A DNA stretch of 64,000 bases, taken from Oscillospiraceae bacterium. GTDB taxonomy: Bacteria; Bacillota; Clostridia; Oscillospirales; Ruminococcaceae. Below, piece after piece: positions 16,566 to 27,970 of this stretch. How positions within the stretch are numbered: the stretch's first letter is position 1; every line of letters begins with the position of its first letter. Location: contig JAGAJF010000068.1 in assembly GCA_017829005.1 (NCBI GenBank), positions 23,481 through 87,480 of the forward strand, given 5' to 3'. The translations under genes were made by a program, and so were the position numbers. The notes under the pieces are model-generated. The model was not told where the DNA came from, ran no database searches, and saw only the letters and a program-made list of their open reading frames with translations.

Positions 16566-17689
16566 TGATAATCACCCACGTTTGCGCAGACGGATATAAA
16601 AATCTTTCCGGGGCGGATATTTATCCTCATGAAAAAATGAATATCCTCTGGGGAGATAATGCTCAGGGGAAAACCAATTTCATCGAGGCTGTGTGGCTTA
16701 TGACGGGCTGCCGCTCCTTTCGGGGCACCAGAGACAGGGATTTTATCGGCTTCGACAAGGAAAAGGCAAGTATTTCACTTGAGTTTCAGGATTCATTCCG
16801 TCCTCAGAAAATTGATTTTGAGGTGAAGAAAAGCTCGGTGAAGGACAAGAGCATTGCTTTAAACGGCGTAAAAGTTCCGCTGCTGTCACGGCTTTTCGGA
16901 AATCTGAAATGCGTGGTATTTACTCCCGAGGATCTGGCTCTGGCAAAGGGTTCTCCCGATAACAGGAGAAGCTTTATCGACCTCTCTGCCTCACAGCTGA
17001 AAAAATCATTTGTTTATGCCCTTAACAAGTATGACGGGCTGCTCAGTCAGAGAAATGCCCTTATCAAGGACATCGCTTTCGGCAGGGCGGACAAGAGTAT
17101 GCTTGATGTGTGGGACGTTCAGCTTGCTAAAACGGGGGCGTATATTTCTGTTATTCGTGATACTTATTGTAATAATCTTGATAGTTATACTGAGAGTTTA
17201 TATAATAAAATTACAGATGGTAATGAAACTTTAAAATTATACTATCAGTCAACTATATATAAAAGGCTTGAGGGCAGGACAGACCACGAGGGGGAGCTTT
17301 TTGATATATATCTGAATAAGCTCAGAAGCGGTGCTGATGATGATATCAGGGCAGGCTACACCCTTTGCGGCATTCATCGTGACGATGTGTGCGCCACAAT
17401 AAACGGGCTTCCCGTAAGGGAGTTCGGCTCTCAGGGGCAGCAGAGAAGCACTGCGCTGGCTATGAAAATCGCTCAGGCTAAGATAATCAGGGACCAGACG
17501 GGCGAGGCTCCGGTTATGCTCCTTGACGATGTTCTCAGCGAGCTTGACACGGGCAGGCAGAGGTTTATTCTGGAAAATATCGAGGGTATGCAGGTCTTTA
17601 TCACCTGCTGCGACAGGAGAGTTATCGGTGATTCTGACGGGAAAATTTTTTCCGTTAAGGGCGGTACGGTGACTGAGCTGAAAGGGTGA
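16565..17689 (+). CDS. recF: DNA replication and repair protein RecF
   Basis: The 374-residue SMC-like ATPase has Walker A GDNAQGKTNFIEAV (about 30-43), the signature region FGSQGQQRSTALAMKIAQ and Walker B VMLLDDVLSELD near the end. RecF with RecO/RecR loads RecA at gaps. Codons 190-234 (about 17,140-17,270) switch abruptly to A/T-ending codons unlike the rest of the gene, which suggests a recombined patch, yet the frame is intact. Confidence 0.96.
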   Translation: MIITHVCADGYKNLSGADIYPHEKMNILWGDNAQGKTNFIEAVWLMTGCRSFRGTRDRDFIGFDKEKASISLEFQDSFRPQKIDFEVKKSSVKDKSIALNGVKVPLLSRLFGNLKCVVFTPEDLALAKGSPDNRRSFIDLSASQLKKSFVYALNKYDGLLSQRNALIKDIAFGRADKSMLDVWDVQLAKTGAYISVIRDTYCNNLDSYTESLYNKITDGNETLKLYYQSTIYKRLEGRTDHEGELFDIYLNKLRSGADDDIRAGYTLCGIHRDDVCATINGLPVREFGSQGQQRSTALAMKIAQAKIIRDQTGEAPVMLLDDVLSELDTGRQRFILENIEGMQVFITCCDRRVIGDSDGKIFSVKGGTVTELKG

Positions 17690-17693
17690 GGAA

Positions 17694-17939
17694 ATGTATA
17701 TACATCTTGGCAGCGATACGGTGGTGAGAGACTCGGATATTATAGGGGTCTTTGACATCGAAAATACCTCGGTGAGCAAGGTATCAAAGGAATATCTTGC
17801 CGCTTCGGGCAAAAGAAAATCTGCCGTTTCCGTTTCCTATGAAATGCCCAAATCCTTTGTTATCGCTACTGTGGAGGGCAGGGAGAGAGTTTTTATCTCA
17901 AATGTTTCTTCCGCTACCATTATGAAAAGATGCAGATAA
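17694..17939 (+). CDS. remB: RemB/YaaB (DUF370) regulator
   Basis: The 81-residue protein begins MYIHLGSDTVVRDSDIIGVF, the hallmark of the DUF370 family next to recF. Relatives (RemA/RemB) control biofilm matrix genes in Bacillus and bind DNA. It starts 4 bases after the recF stop and is likely in the same transcript. Downstream is a perfect 28-bp inverted repeat ahead of gyrB. Confidence 0.9.
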   Translation: MYIHLGSDTVVRDSDIIGVFDIENTSVSKVSKEYLAASGKRKSAVSVSYEMPKSFVIATVEGRERVFISNVSSATIMKRCR

Positions 17940-17940
17940 T

Positions 17941-17968
17941 TTTGTATAATAATTATAAATTATACAAA
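17941..17968. promoter_or_regulatory. Perfect inverted repeat ahead of gyrB
   Basis: TTTGTATAAT (17941-17950) and ATTATACAAA (17959-17968) flank AATTATAA. The left arm contains a TATAAT. It could be a regulator site over a gyrB promoter; no good -35 box is seen. Confidence 0.45.
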
Positions 17969-17974
17969 TGGTAA

Positions 17975-19999
<2,025 letters not shown>

Positions 20000-20008
20000 A
20001 AAAGAAAC

Positions 20009-20301
20009 GCAAAACTAACGGAACACTAAAGGTAAAAGTTTCGCTCAAGCCTTTCTCAAAGGCTTGCAGGGGTCAAGGGGGCATTGGTCTTGCGAACAAG
20101 CCCGCCCCCTTGTCGCCCTCCGCAGAGGGCGAAATCCTTATCCTTAGAAGAGCTCCGCAAAGGGGTGAATTTTGAAACAGTCCTGTGGACTGTTTCAAAA
20201 GAGGGGAACGCCCTGCGATAGAGGGCGGGCTTGGAACAAGACACATTCCCCCGGGATTGTTAAGGGCTTGCCCTTAACGCAATGCGCCCAAAGGCGCATT
20301 G
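20009..20301 (+). repeat. Composite multi-hairpin repeat, copy 3 (after gyrB)
   Basis: About 290 bp, the same series of palindromes as copies 1 and 2. It keeps the ATTGGTCTTGCGAACAAGCC module in the copy 1 position and carries a variant CGGGCTTGGAACAAG module near the end. The remaining 20302-20386 is the leader of the next gene. Confidence 0.85.
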
Positions 20302-20386
20302 TTAGCTGTCCATATTTATTAACGGTTCAGCGGACTTATTATAGGTTACAACCAATTTATTTTAAAATAAAAAGGAATGATAAGTA

Positions 20387-21052
20387 TTGTCTGTTTTAGA
20401 CGATGATATTTACGATGACGGCAGAAGATCATTCGAAGAGCTTCTTGCCAAGGGCGAATATAAAAGCTCAAAAGAGGATATTCTAAAGGGCTTTAAGCTT
20501 TTTCAGAAAAAATACGTCTACAAAAGCGTGGGCATTCAGATGCTTATAGTAGTTCTGGGACTTGTTTCCCAGATACTCACTATCTTTACGGCGGCAGAGG
20601 GCGAGGACGTTTCCTTCTCCTATATGCTCATTGTGATGTGCGTTGTTCTCGGCGGATATTTCCTTATCCGTCCCAAAAACACTTTCAGAAAGCTTGAGGA
20701 CAGTATCGGAGAGCTTGAGGGTACGGTGTATGAAGCTGAAATTTATACTGATAAGATAAAAATATCAACTTTATACGACCCGTATATTTCCGAAGAGGCT
20801 GAGAAAGAGGCAGAGGCGGAGAATAATGATGATAAGGAGGAAAATGACCCCGAAAACGACCTTCCTCCCGCTACTATCATACATCTCGACAATGCCGCTG
20901 TTGAAATTGTTGAAAGTTCCCAGCTTTTCGTTGTGTACATCAAGAAATTAAACGTGTTCGTTATACCCAAATCGGCTTTTAAGCCCTATGAGGTAATGGA
21001 GATAAAAAACAGGCTTTCAAATATTATGGGTGTGAGATACAAGGGAGATTGA
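20387..21052 (+). CDS. YcxB-like membrane protein
   Basis: The 221-residue protein has a soluble N-terminus, two membrane spans (about 54-71 SVGIQMLIVVLGLVSQIL and 82-98) and a C-terminal beta-rich domain ending in VFVIPKSAFKPYEVMEIKNR, the pattern of YcxB-type proteins. A very acidic stretch (EEAEKEAEAENNDDKEENDP) interrupts that domain. Function is unknown. The start is a TTG at 20387 with AAGGAA upstream. It sits between gyrB and gyrA, which are usually adjacent. Confidence 0.75.
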   Translation: MSVLDDDIYDDGRRSFEELLAKGEYKSSKEDILKGFKLFQKKYVYKSVGIQMLIVVLGLVSQILTIFTAAEGEDVSFSYMLIVMCVVLGGYFLIRPKNTFRKLEDSIGELEGTVYEAEIYTDKIKISTLYDPYISEEAEKEAEAENNDDKEENDPENDLPPATIIHLDNAAVEIVESSQLFVVYIKKLNVFVIPKSAFKPYEVMEIKNRLSNIMGVRYKGD

Positions 21053-21094
21053 CCCGTAATAAAAGCTTTTTATCCGTAAAAGGAGTTGTTGAAT

Positions 21095-23683
21095 TTGTCA
21101 GATGAAGTTTTCAGTTTGAATAATAACAGGTTTATTAACAGGGATATTGAAAAGGAAATGAGAGAGTCTTTCCTTGCCTACTCTATGTCGGTTATTGTTT
21201 CCCGTGCCCTGCCCGATGTAAGAGACGGTCTCAAGCCCGTTCACAGGCGTATCCTTTACACTATGTACGAAAACGGTCTTACTCCCGACAAGGAGTACCG
21301 TAAGTGTGCCGATACGGTAGGTACTGTTCTGGGTAGATATCACCCTCACGGCGACGCTTCCGTTTATGACGCTATGGTTAGACTTGCTCAGGATTTCTCT
21401 ATGAGATATCCCCTTGTGGACGGTCACGGAAACTTCGGCTCACTTGACGGCGACCCCCCTGCTGCTTACCGATACACTGAGGCAAGAATGGAGAAAATGT
21501 CCCTGGAAATGCTTACAGATATTAACAAGGACACCATTGACTTTATGCCTAACTACGATGACAGACTTAAAGAGCCTGTTGTTCTTCCCTCACGTTTTCC
21601 CAATCTCCTTGTTAACGGTTCGGTGGGTATTGCTGTGGGTATGGCTACAAATATCCCTCCTCACAACCTTACCGAAACAATCGGCGCTGTTCAGACACTT
21701 ATCAAAAATCCAGACTGCACTCTTGACGAGCTTATGGAGCATATCAAGGGTCCCGATTTCCCTACGGGCGGCATTATTATGGGTCGTGCGGGCATAAGGG
21801 CTGCTTATGCTACGGGAAGAGGAAAGGTAACTCTCAGGGGCAGGACGAGGATTGAGGAAATTAAGGGACGTAACTGCATTATTGTTGACGAAATTCCTTA
21901 TATGGTCAACAAAAAGACCCTTATCGAAAGAATTGCAGAGCTTGCCAAGGACAAGCGAATTGACGGTATTTTCAACGTTCGTGACGAGTCGGACAAGGAC
22001 AATGCTGTAAGGGTCGTTATTGAGCTGAAAAAGGATGCTATTCCTCAGGTGGTTCTCAATCACCTGTTCCAGTTCACTCAGCTGCAGGATACGGTGGGTG
22101 TTATACTGCTGGCTCTCGTTAAGGGCGAGCCGAAGGTGCTGACTCTCAAGCAGATGCTGACAGAGTATCTTGATTTCCAGGTGGAGGTCATCAGAAGAAG
22201 AACTCAGTTCGATCTTGACAAGGCTAAGGCAAGGGCGCATATCTTAGAGGGTATGGTCATTGCGGCGGATAACATTGACGAGGTAATCAAAATATGCCGC
22301 ACCTCCGAAAATATCGGCGAGATAAAGTCGAGACTTATGGAAAGATTTGCTCTCACCGATGTGCAGGCTGAGGCTATCGCTCAGATGAGAATGTATCAGC
22401 TCTCCAATATGGAGTGCAAGAAGATAGAGGACGAACTTGCCGAGCTTCACGCTAAGATAAAGGAGCTTACCGAAATTCTCGGGGACAATGAAAAGGTGCT
22501 TGCTATCATTTCCGACGAGCTTGAGGAGATCAAGAAGAAATATGGCGACGAGAGAAAGACCGATATTGAGAATATCAGCGGAGAGGTTGATGTGGAGGAT
22601 CTTATCCCTGTTGAGGACTGCGTTGTTACTCTTACGGATATCGGTTATATCAAGCGTCAGCCTGTAAGCGAGTACAAAATTCAGAAGCGAGGCGGCAAGG
22701 GAGTTTCCGCTATCAAGCAGAGGGACGAGGACTTTATCCAGGAAATGTTTATCGCTTCCTCTCATGATGATGTGCTGTTTATTTCCAACAAGGGCATTAT
22801 GTACAAGCTCCGCTGCTTTGAAATTGCCGAGGGTTCCAAGCAGTCGAGAGGTGTTAATGTTATAAATATGCTCCCTCTTTCCGAGGACGAGAAAATTGCG
22901 GCTATGATAAAGACCTCAGATTATGACGAGGGCAGATTTATCATTATGGTCACCAAGAACGGCAAGATAAAGAGAACTCCCCTTTCCTCTTACAAGAATG
23001 TCCGCAAGAACGGTCTGAGGGCTGTGGGTCTTGACGAGGGTGACGAAATTGCGGGCGTAAGACTCACCGACGGCAATGCTCAGGTCATTGTTGCCACAAG
23101 AAACGGCTTTGCTATCCGCATTGAGGAAACACAAATGAGACCTATGAGCAGAACTGCTCACGGCGTTAAGGCTATCAAGCTCAGAGAGGGAGACTATGTT
23201 GTTTCTATGGCGAGGGTACGTGAGGGTGCTTCCGTTCTTACCGTTACCGACAAGGGTCTTGGCAGACGTGTTAAGCTTGAGGACTACCGTATCCAGCACA
23301 GAGGCGGCTATGGTATGCTTAATTACAAGGCTTCCGAGGAAAAGGGATATGTTTGCGGCATCAAGATAGTTGACGAGGACGATGACATTATTATGATAGC
23401 ATCTGACGGCGTTATTATCAGGATAAGAGCCTGCGATATTCGCATTATGGGAAGGTATGCTACGGGCGTTAAGCTTATGAGAGTGACCGGCGAGGACAGA
23501 GTGGTTTCCTTCACCAGAGCCGAGCATGATGACAGCGCCGAGACGGAAAAGATCGAACAGCCCTCCGAGGAAGAGCTTCAGAAGGAGCTTGCCGAGGCTG
23601 CTGCCGAAGAGCAGAGCGAGGTAATTATTGACGAAGAGCCTGACGATGAGGACGAGGACATTGCAGAAGATCCGGAAGAATAA
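21095..23683 (+). CDS. gyrA: DNA gyrase subunit A
   Basis: The protein has the winged-helix/tower breakage-reunion domain, with active-site Tyr in [10 protein letters not shown] and the quinolone-determining stretch [17 protein letters not shown]. Residues there (Ser in GDASVYDAM) look wild type. The C-terminal DNA-wrapping domain contains the GyrA-box-like QKRGGKG, and the tail is acidic. The TTG at 21095 is preferred because AGGAG ends 9 bases before it; an upstream TTG at 21086 abuts that site. Length is about 862 residues, normal for Firmicutes. Confidence 0.96.
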   Translation: MSDEVFSLNNNRFINRDIEKEMRESFLAYSMSVIVSRALPDVRDGLKPVHRRILYTMYENGLTPDKEYRKCADTVGTVLGRYHPHGDASVYDAMVRLAQDFSMRYPLVDGHGNFGSLDGDPPAAYRYTEARMEKMSLEMLTDINKDTIDFMPNYDDRLKEPVVLPSRFPNLLVNGSVGIAVGMATNIPPHNLTETIGAVQTLIKNPDCTLDELMEHIKGPDFPTGGIIMGRAGIRAAYATGRGKVTLRGRTRIEEIKGRNCIIVDEIPYMVNKKTLIERIAELAKDKRIDGIFNVRDESDKDNAVRVVIELKKDAIPQVVLNHLFQFTQLQDTVGVILLALVKGEPKVLTLKQMLTEYLDFQVEVIRRRTQFDLDKAKARAHILEGMVIAADNIDEVIKICRTSENIGEIKSRLMERFALTDVQAEAIAQMRMYQLSNMECKKIEDELAELHAKIKELTEILGDNEKVLAIISDELEEIKKKYGDERKTDIENISGEVDVEDLIPVEDCVVTLTDIGYIKRQPVSEYKIQKRGGKGVSAIKQRDEDFIQEMFIASSHDDVLFISNKGIMYKLRCFEIAEGSKQSRGVNVINMLPLSEDEKIAAMIKTSDYDEGRFIIMVTKNGKIKRTPLSSYKNVRKNGLRAVGLDEGDEIAGVRLTDGNAQVIVATRNGFAIRIEETQMRPMSRTAHGVKAIKLREGDYVVSMARVREGASVLTVTDKGLGRRVKLEDYRIQHRGGYGMLNYKASEEKGYVCGIKIVDEDDDIIMIASDGVIIRIRACDIRIMGRYATGVKLMRVTGEDRVVSFTRAEHDDSAETEKIEQPSEEELQKELAEAAAEEQSEVIIDEEPDDEDEDIAEDPEE

Positions 23684-23693
23684 TTTTTAACAT

Positions 23694-23719
23694 AAGCAGG
23701 CGGTTTTTTCCGCCTGCTT
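23694..23719 (+). terminator. Hairpin after gyrA
   Basis: AAGCAGGCGG and CCGCCTGCTT flank a loop of six Ts. No T-run follows, so termination may be partial. Confidence 0.5.
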
Positions 23720-23736
23720 GCTGTATAGGTGATAGT

Positions 23737-24525
23737 ATGATATCTGAGCTTATTGCAATGATGGCGGCGGTTAATACGGAACTTTCAACATTTTTAAACA
23801 GAGATGTTGAAAGTTATAAAATAATTGACCACAAGCCTTATTACATAACCTTCGAGGATAATTTTGACGGGACGGAGCTTGACCCTTCAAAGTGGGAAAG
23901 GTGTCCCGAATACAAAAGGCAGGACCTTAACAATTACTGGAAAGACGATATGTCTTATCTTGACGGAGAAGGTCATCTTGTGCTGGAAATGAGCTATGAC
24001 GAGGAAACGGACAGATTTAACTCGGGGGCTGTCCGCACAAGGGGCATTTTCGAGCAGGCTTACGGGTATTTTGAGATAAGGTGTACACTCAACAATGTTC
24101 CCGGGTACTGGACTGCCTTCTGGCTTATGGGAGACTCCGTTAACAGCGAAATAAACGGCGGAAAGGACGGCACGGAAATTGACATTTACGAGTCACCCTA
24201 TTACAGTGAGAAAAAAATTCAGCACACTCTTAACTGGGACGGATACGGTGCTCAGCACAAGTATGAGGGTAAGGTCGTGAATGCCGAAGTTTACGACGGG
24301 GAATTTCACACCTTCGGGCTTTTATGGACTGAGGACGAGTATGTTTATTATATTGACGGCAAGGAGACCTGGAGGACTGATGCTCAAAAAGCAAAGGGAA
24401 CCTGCGAGGTTCCCTTGTACCTTAAATTTTCCTCTGAGACGGGGGGCTGGACGGGAATACCCGACAAAGGATCGCTTCCCGACAGGATATATGCGGATTA
24501 TGTGAGAGTTTACTCCGCAAGCTGA
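23737..24525 (+). CDS. Glycoside hydrolase family 16 (beta-glucanase-like)
   Basis: The 262-residue protein covers a GH16 domain: the catalytic motif EIDIYES (nucleophile and acid/base Glu) at about 147-153, YITFEDNFDGTELDPSKWE at the start of the fold and RIYADYVRVY at its end. GH16 enzymes cut beta-1,3/1,4-glucans, laminarin, agar or carrageenan; the substrate cannot be told here. There is no signal peptide, cohesin/dockerin or binding module, so it may be intracellular or secreted by another route. The 3' end overlaps feoA by 16 bases on the opposite strand. Confidence 0.88.
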   Translation: MISELIAMMAAVNTELSTFLNRDVESYKIIDHKPYYITFEDNFDGTELDPSKWERCPEYKRQDLNNYWKDDMSYLDGEGHLVLEMSYDEETDRFNSGAVRTRGIFEQAYGYFEIRCTLNNVPGYWTAFWLMGDSVNSEINGGKDGTEIDIYESPYYSEKKIQHTLNWDGYGAQHKYEGKVVNAEVYDGEFHTFGLLWTEDEYVYYIDGKETWRTDAQKAKGTCEVPLYLKFSSETGGWTGIPDKGSLPDRIYADYVRVYSAS

Positions 24526-24758
24526 TCTGTTCTGACCATTATATTTCCCGTGTCTTCCTTGCGTAATGCTATTACCGCTCCTCTGATAAGATAGGCTATG
24601 GGGTCTCCTGCGGGGCTTCGGTGGAGACATATTACACGTGTTCCCTCGATAAGTCCCATATCCATCAGACGGCGGCGCATATCTCCCGTACTGTTCATCT
24701 CCGTTACAACGGCTGTACTGCCCTCGGAGAGAGAGGATAATGCTGATATATTATTCAT
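24510..24758 (-). CDS. Orphan FeoA-domain protein
   Basis: The 82-residue protein has the FeoA SH3-like fold: MRRRLMDMGLIEGTRVIC and a C-terminal ALRKEDTGNIMV. FeoA helps the ferrous iron transporter FeoB; no feoB is seen in the window, so it stands alone. It is convergent with the GH16 gene and overlaps its last 16 bases. Orphan FeoA domains also occur in regulators, so a role other than iron uptake is possible. Confidence 0.85.
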   Translation of the reverse strand: MNNISALSSLSEGSTAVVTEMNSTGDMRRRLMDMGLIEGTRVICLHRSPAGDPIAYLIRGAVIALRKEDTGNIMVRTDQLAE

Positions 24759-24862
24759 AAGTATTGCTTCCCTGTGTTATGAAATGTACAGACCTTTATA
24801 ACAGGCTGTCATAGTTATATTATGCCCGATAATGTAAACGGGTGAATTTTAAGAGGTCACAT

Positions 24863-25588
24863 ATGCCAAGATTTTTTATTGACGAGACCGCTCTTTGCGG
24901 CGATATTATTACGGTGAGGGGCGGCGACGCCGTTCACATCGGCAGGTCCCTGAGAATGAAAACAGGCGACAGCATTACATTTTGCAGAGAGGGCGTGGAC
25001 TTTGTTTCGGTCATTGAGAAAATGACCTCGGACGAGGTTTTCTGCAGGGTGGTCGAAAAAATTCCCTCCTCCTCAGAGCCGAATTTGCGGCTGACCATAT
25101 ATCAGGCTCTCCCCAAGCAGGACAAGCCCGAGCTTATCATTCAGAAATGCACCGAGCTGGGTGCGGCGAGGATAGTTTTCTTTATCTCAAAAAGGTGCGT
25201 TTCCCGTCCCGATGAAAAATCGGCGGAGAAAAAGCTTGCAAGATGGAGAAAGGTTGCCGAGGAAGCGGCAAAGCAGTCGGGCAGAGGAAATATTCCCGAG
25301 ATATGCGGAATTGTAAGCTTTGACGAGGCCGTAAATGAGCTTTGCGGAAACGATATTTCCCTTTTATGCTATGAAAACGGCGGGGAGCGGCTTTCGGAAA
25401 TTGACTTTTCCGGCAAAAATACCTGCGGCGTTATGATAGGAGCTGAAGGGGGCTTTGACAGGTCGGAAGCGGACAAATGCTGTGAAAAGGGCGCTGTTCC
25501 CATCTGGCTCGGAAAGCGCATTTTACGGTGCGAGACCTGTCCTATTGCGGTGACGGCTATGATAATGCTTTCGGCAGGAGAAATTTAA
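24863..25588 (+). CDS. rsmE: 16S rRNA (uracil-1498-N3)-methyltransferase
   Basis: The 241-residue SPOUT methyltransferase has the family's MIGAEGGFDRSEADKC knot loop and LGKRILRCET near the C-terminus (most members read LRTETA). It methylates U1498 of 16S rRNA. The ATG at 24863 (MPRFFIDE) follows AAGAGGT; a GTG at 24842 would give a 7-residue longer form without a good site. A terminator follows. Confidence 0.93.
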   Translation: MPRFFIDETALCGDIITVRGGDAVHIGRSLRMKTGDSITFCREGVDFVSVIEKMTSDEVFCRVVEKIPSSSEPNLRLTIYQALPKQDKPELIIQKCTELGAARIVFFISKRCVSRPDEKSAEKKLARWRKVAEEAAKQSGRGNIPEICGIVSFDEAVNELCGNDISLLCYENGGERLSEIDFSGKNTCGVMIGAEGGFDRSEADKCCEKGAVPIWLGKRILRCETCPIAVTAMIMLSAGEI

Positions 25589-25596
25589 AATTTTTC

Positions 25597-25635
25597 ATAT
25601 GTCTCTCATTGTGAAGTGGGAGACATATTTTTTTT
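25597..25635 (+). terminator. Terminator after rsmE
   Basis: ATATGTCTC and GAGACATAT form a 9-bp stem around a 14-base loop, followed by a T-run. Confidence 0.8.
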
Positions 25636-25679
25636 ATAAAAAAATTTTTTGTCTCAGAAGTCAAAAAGTTAAAAATATA

Positions 25680-25708
25680 TTGAATTTGTACAGAATATAT
25701 GATATAAT
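25680..25708 (+). promoter_or_regulatory. Promoter of the hybrid kinase operon
   Basis: TTGAAT (25680-25685) and TATAAT (25703-25708) with 17 bp between, about 64 bases upstream of the first kinase gene. Confidence 0.65.
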
Positions 25709-25771
25709 AAAAAATAAACCTATGTGACCGATGTTTTTGTTTATATAGACGAATAAACAGGGGGAAATTTT

Positions 25772-27970
25772 GTGAAAATGCCTTTGATCAAAAAAATAAA
25801 AGACGAGCTTTTAAAGGACGAGTTTGATGTACAGCATAAGCTTCTGAACATTCTGCTTGCGGTGAGCTTTGCTGTGGGCGGTATATCGGTCCTTATATCA
25901 TTTATTTTAAATCACGGATTTGTAGGAAATATTGCCGTTCTGCTCATTGTGCTTTATACGGGAATAAATTTGTGGATATCCGTAAAAAAAGGAAATAAAC
26001 GTCTTGCTGCCATACTTATCACTACCATAGGCGACCTTGTTCTTCTTCCTGTTTTTTTTATTACAAACGGAGGAACAAAGGACGGTATACAGCTATGGTA
26101 TCTGTTTGGTCTTCTGACGCCTCTCATTGCTCTCAGAGGTGTACCCTCGGTGATAATGTTTATTCTAAGCCTCCTTTCATGTGTGGGGTGTATGTTATTT
26201 GAAAAAATCTGCCCCGATGCCATTATGCATTCGGAGAATGAACTCGCCCGATTTATTGTAATGTTTATATCCTTTGTGTTCTTTGCTGTAATAATCGGCA
26301 TTTTGTTCAAGTATCAGGCAGATGTTTACGAAAATCAGAGGGAAATTATGCTCCGCAAGGACGATGAGCTTGTTAAGGCTATGGAGGAGGCTCAGAGCGC
26401 CAATAACGCAAAGAGCATATTTCTCGCTCATATGTCCCACGAGATAAGGACCCCCATTAACGCTGTTCTCGGAATGGACGAGATGATAATCAGAGAAAGC
26501 ACCGACAAGGACATTACCGCTTATGCTGTGAATATCCGCAGTGCAGGCAATTCCCTGCTCACCATCATAAACGATATCCTGGATTTTTCAAAGATAGAGT
26601 CAAATAAGATGGAGATAATCCCTGCGGAATACGACCTTTCCCTGCTCCTCAGAGACTGCTATAATCTGGTATTTATGAGGGCGGCGGAAAAGGAACTCAG
26701 GTTTACCTTCGAGACAGATGAAAATACTCCCAAAAATCTTGTGGGAGACGAATTCCGCATAAGGCAGATAATCACAAACCTTCTCACCAACGGAGTCAAG
26801 TACACCCCGAAGGGTTCTGTTTCTCTTACTGTGGGCTTTGACAGGATAGACAAGAACAGGATAATGCTTATAATTTCCGTTAAGGACACGGGTATGGGCA
26901 TAAGCGATGAGGACAAGGCTAAGCTTTTCGATTCCTTCAGACGAATAAATTCCTCACAGACAAAAAATATCGAGGGAACGGGACTGGGACTTGCCATCAC
27001 AAAGAGACTTGCTGAGCTTATGGACGGTACCGTTCTGGTGGAGAGCGAGTACGGAAAGGGAAGCGTTTTCACCGTCCGTATCCCCCAGAGGGTCTCGGGA
27101 AGCGGAATTATGGGCGACTTTGACCCCAGTAAAAATAACTGCCCCGACAAGAAATACCGTGAAAGCTTCCACGCTCCCGACGCAAAAATTCTTGTGGTGG
27201 ACGATGTGAAAATGAACGTGGAGGTAATGAGGGGACTTATCAAAAAGACCCTTATCGTTTCGGACGCTGCTTACAGCGGAGAAGAATGTCTGGCTCTTGC
27301 GGCTAAGGAAAAATACGATATCATCTTTATGGACCATCTTATGCCCGAAATGGACGGCGTTGAGACCCTTAAACATCTCAGAGAAGATAATAACAGCCCC
27401 AACAGGGACACCCCCGTTATCGCACTTACTGCAAATGTCATTGCAGGCGCCAAGGAAAGCTATATGTCTATGGGCTTTGCGGATTATCTTTCCAAGCCTG
27501 TGAAGGGCAGCGATCTGGAGGATATGCTTATTAAGTTCCTGCCTTCCGAAAAGGTGATGACCTATTCGGAAAGCGACAGTGAAAGATATCAGAGCGACAA
27601 TACGGATATTCCGGGATTTTTAAATGCAAAGGCAGGCATTTCCTTCTGCTGCGGAGATGTTTTCTTCTACAAGGAAGTGCTCAGAGGCTTTGTTCACAGC
27701 GGTATTACCGAAAGGCTGGGCAAATATTATTCCGCAAGAGACTGGGAAAATTACAGCGTTTGTATCCACAGTATTATGGGTACTGCCCTCAGTATCGGCG
27801 CGGAGGAGCTTGCTTCAAAGACTTTCGCTATGAAAAATGCTCTAAAAAACGACAATATTTCCTATGTAAAGGAACATCACAAGAGCTACTATGACAGCTG
27901 TAAAAAGCTCATTGACCGGATATCCGAGTACCTGGGCGAAGAGGAGGGAGCGGTAAGCAATGCTTTATAA
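25772..27970 (+). CDS. Membrane hybrid sensor histidine kinase with receiver and Hpt domains
   Basis: The 732-residue protein has about six membrane spans (35-185), a short coiled coil, HisKA with FLAHMSHEIRTPINAVLG (phospho-His about 222), a HATPase domain with NLLTNGVKYTPKG and GTGLGLAITKRLAELM, and a receiver with KILVVDDVKMN and the acceptor Asp in IIFMDHLMPEMDG. A C-terminal Hpt-like helix bundle carries VCIHSIMGTALSIGAEEL. This is a self-contained phosphorelay. The GTG start at 25772 follows GGGGGAAA. Its end overlaps the next kinase by 11 bases. The signal and target are unknown. Confidence 0.9.
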   Translation: MKMPLIKKIKDELLKDEFDVQHKLLNILLAVSFAVGGISVLISFILNHGFVGNIAVLLIVLYTGINLWISVKKGNKRLAAILITTIGDLVLLPVFFITNGGTKDGIQLWYLFGLLTPLIALRGVPSVIMFILSLLSCVGCMLFEKICPDAIMHSENELARFIVMFISFVFFAVIIGILFKYQADVYENQREIMLRKDDELVKAMEEAQSANNAKSIFLAHMSHEIRTPINAVLGMDEMIIRESTDKDITAYAVNIRSAGNSLLTIINDILDFSKIESNKMEIIPAEYDLSLLLRDCYNLVFMRAAEKELRFTFETDENTPKNLVGDEFRIRQIITNLLTNGVKYTPKGSVSLTVGFDRIDKNRIMLIISVKDTGMGISDEDKAKLFDSFRRINSSQTKNIEGTGLGLAITKRLAELMDGTVLVESEYGKGSVFTVRIPQRVSGSGIMGDFDPSKNNCPDKKYRESFHAPDAKILVVDDVKMNVEVMRGLIKKTLIVSDAAYSGEECLALAAKEKYDIIFMDHLMPEMDGVETLKHLREDNNSPNRDTPVIALTANVIAGAKESYMSMGFADYLSKPVKGSDLEDMLIKFLPSEKVMTYSESDSERYQSDNTDIPGFLNAKAGISFCCGDVFFYKEVLRGFVHSGITERLGKYYSARDWENYSVCIHSIMGTALSIGAEELASKTFAMKNALKNDNISYVKEHHKSYYDSCKKLIDRISEYLGEEEGAVSNAL

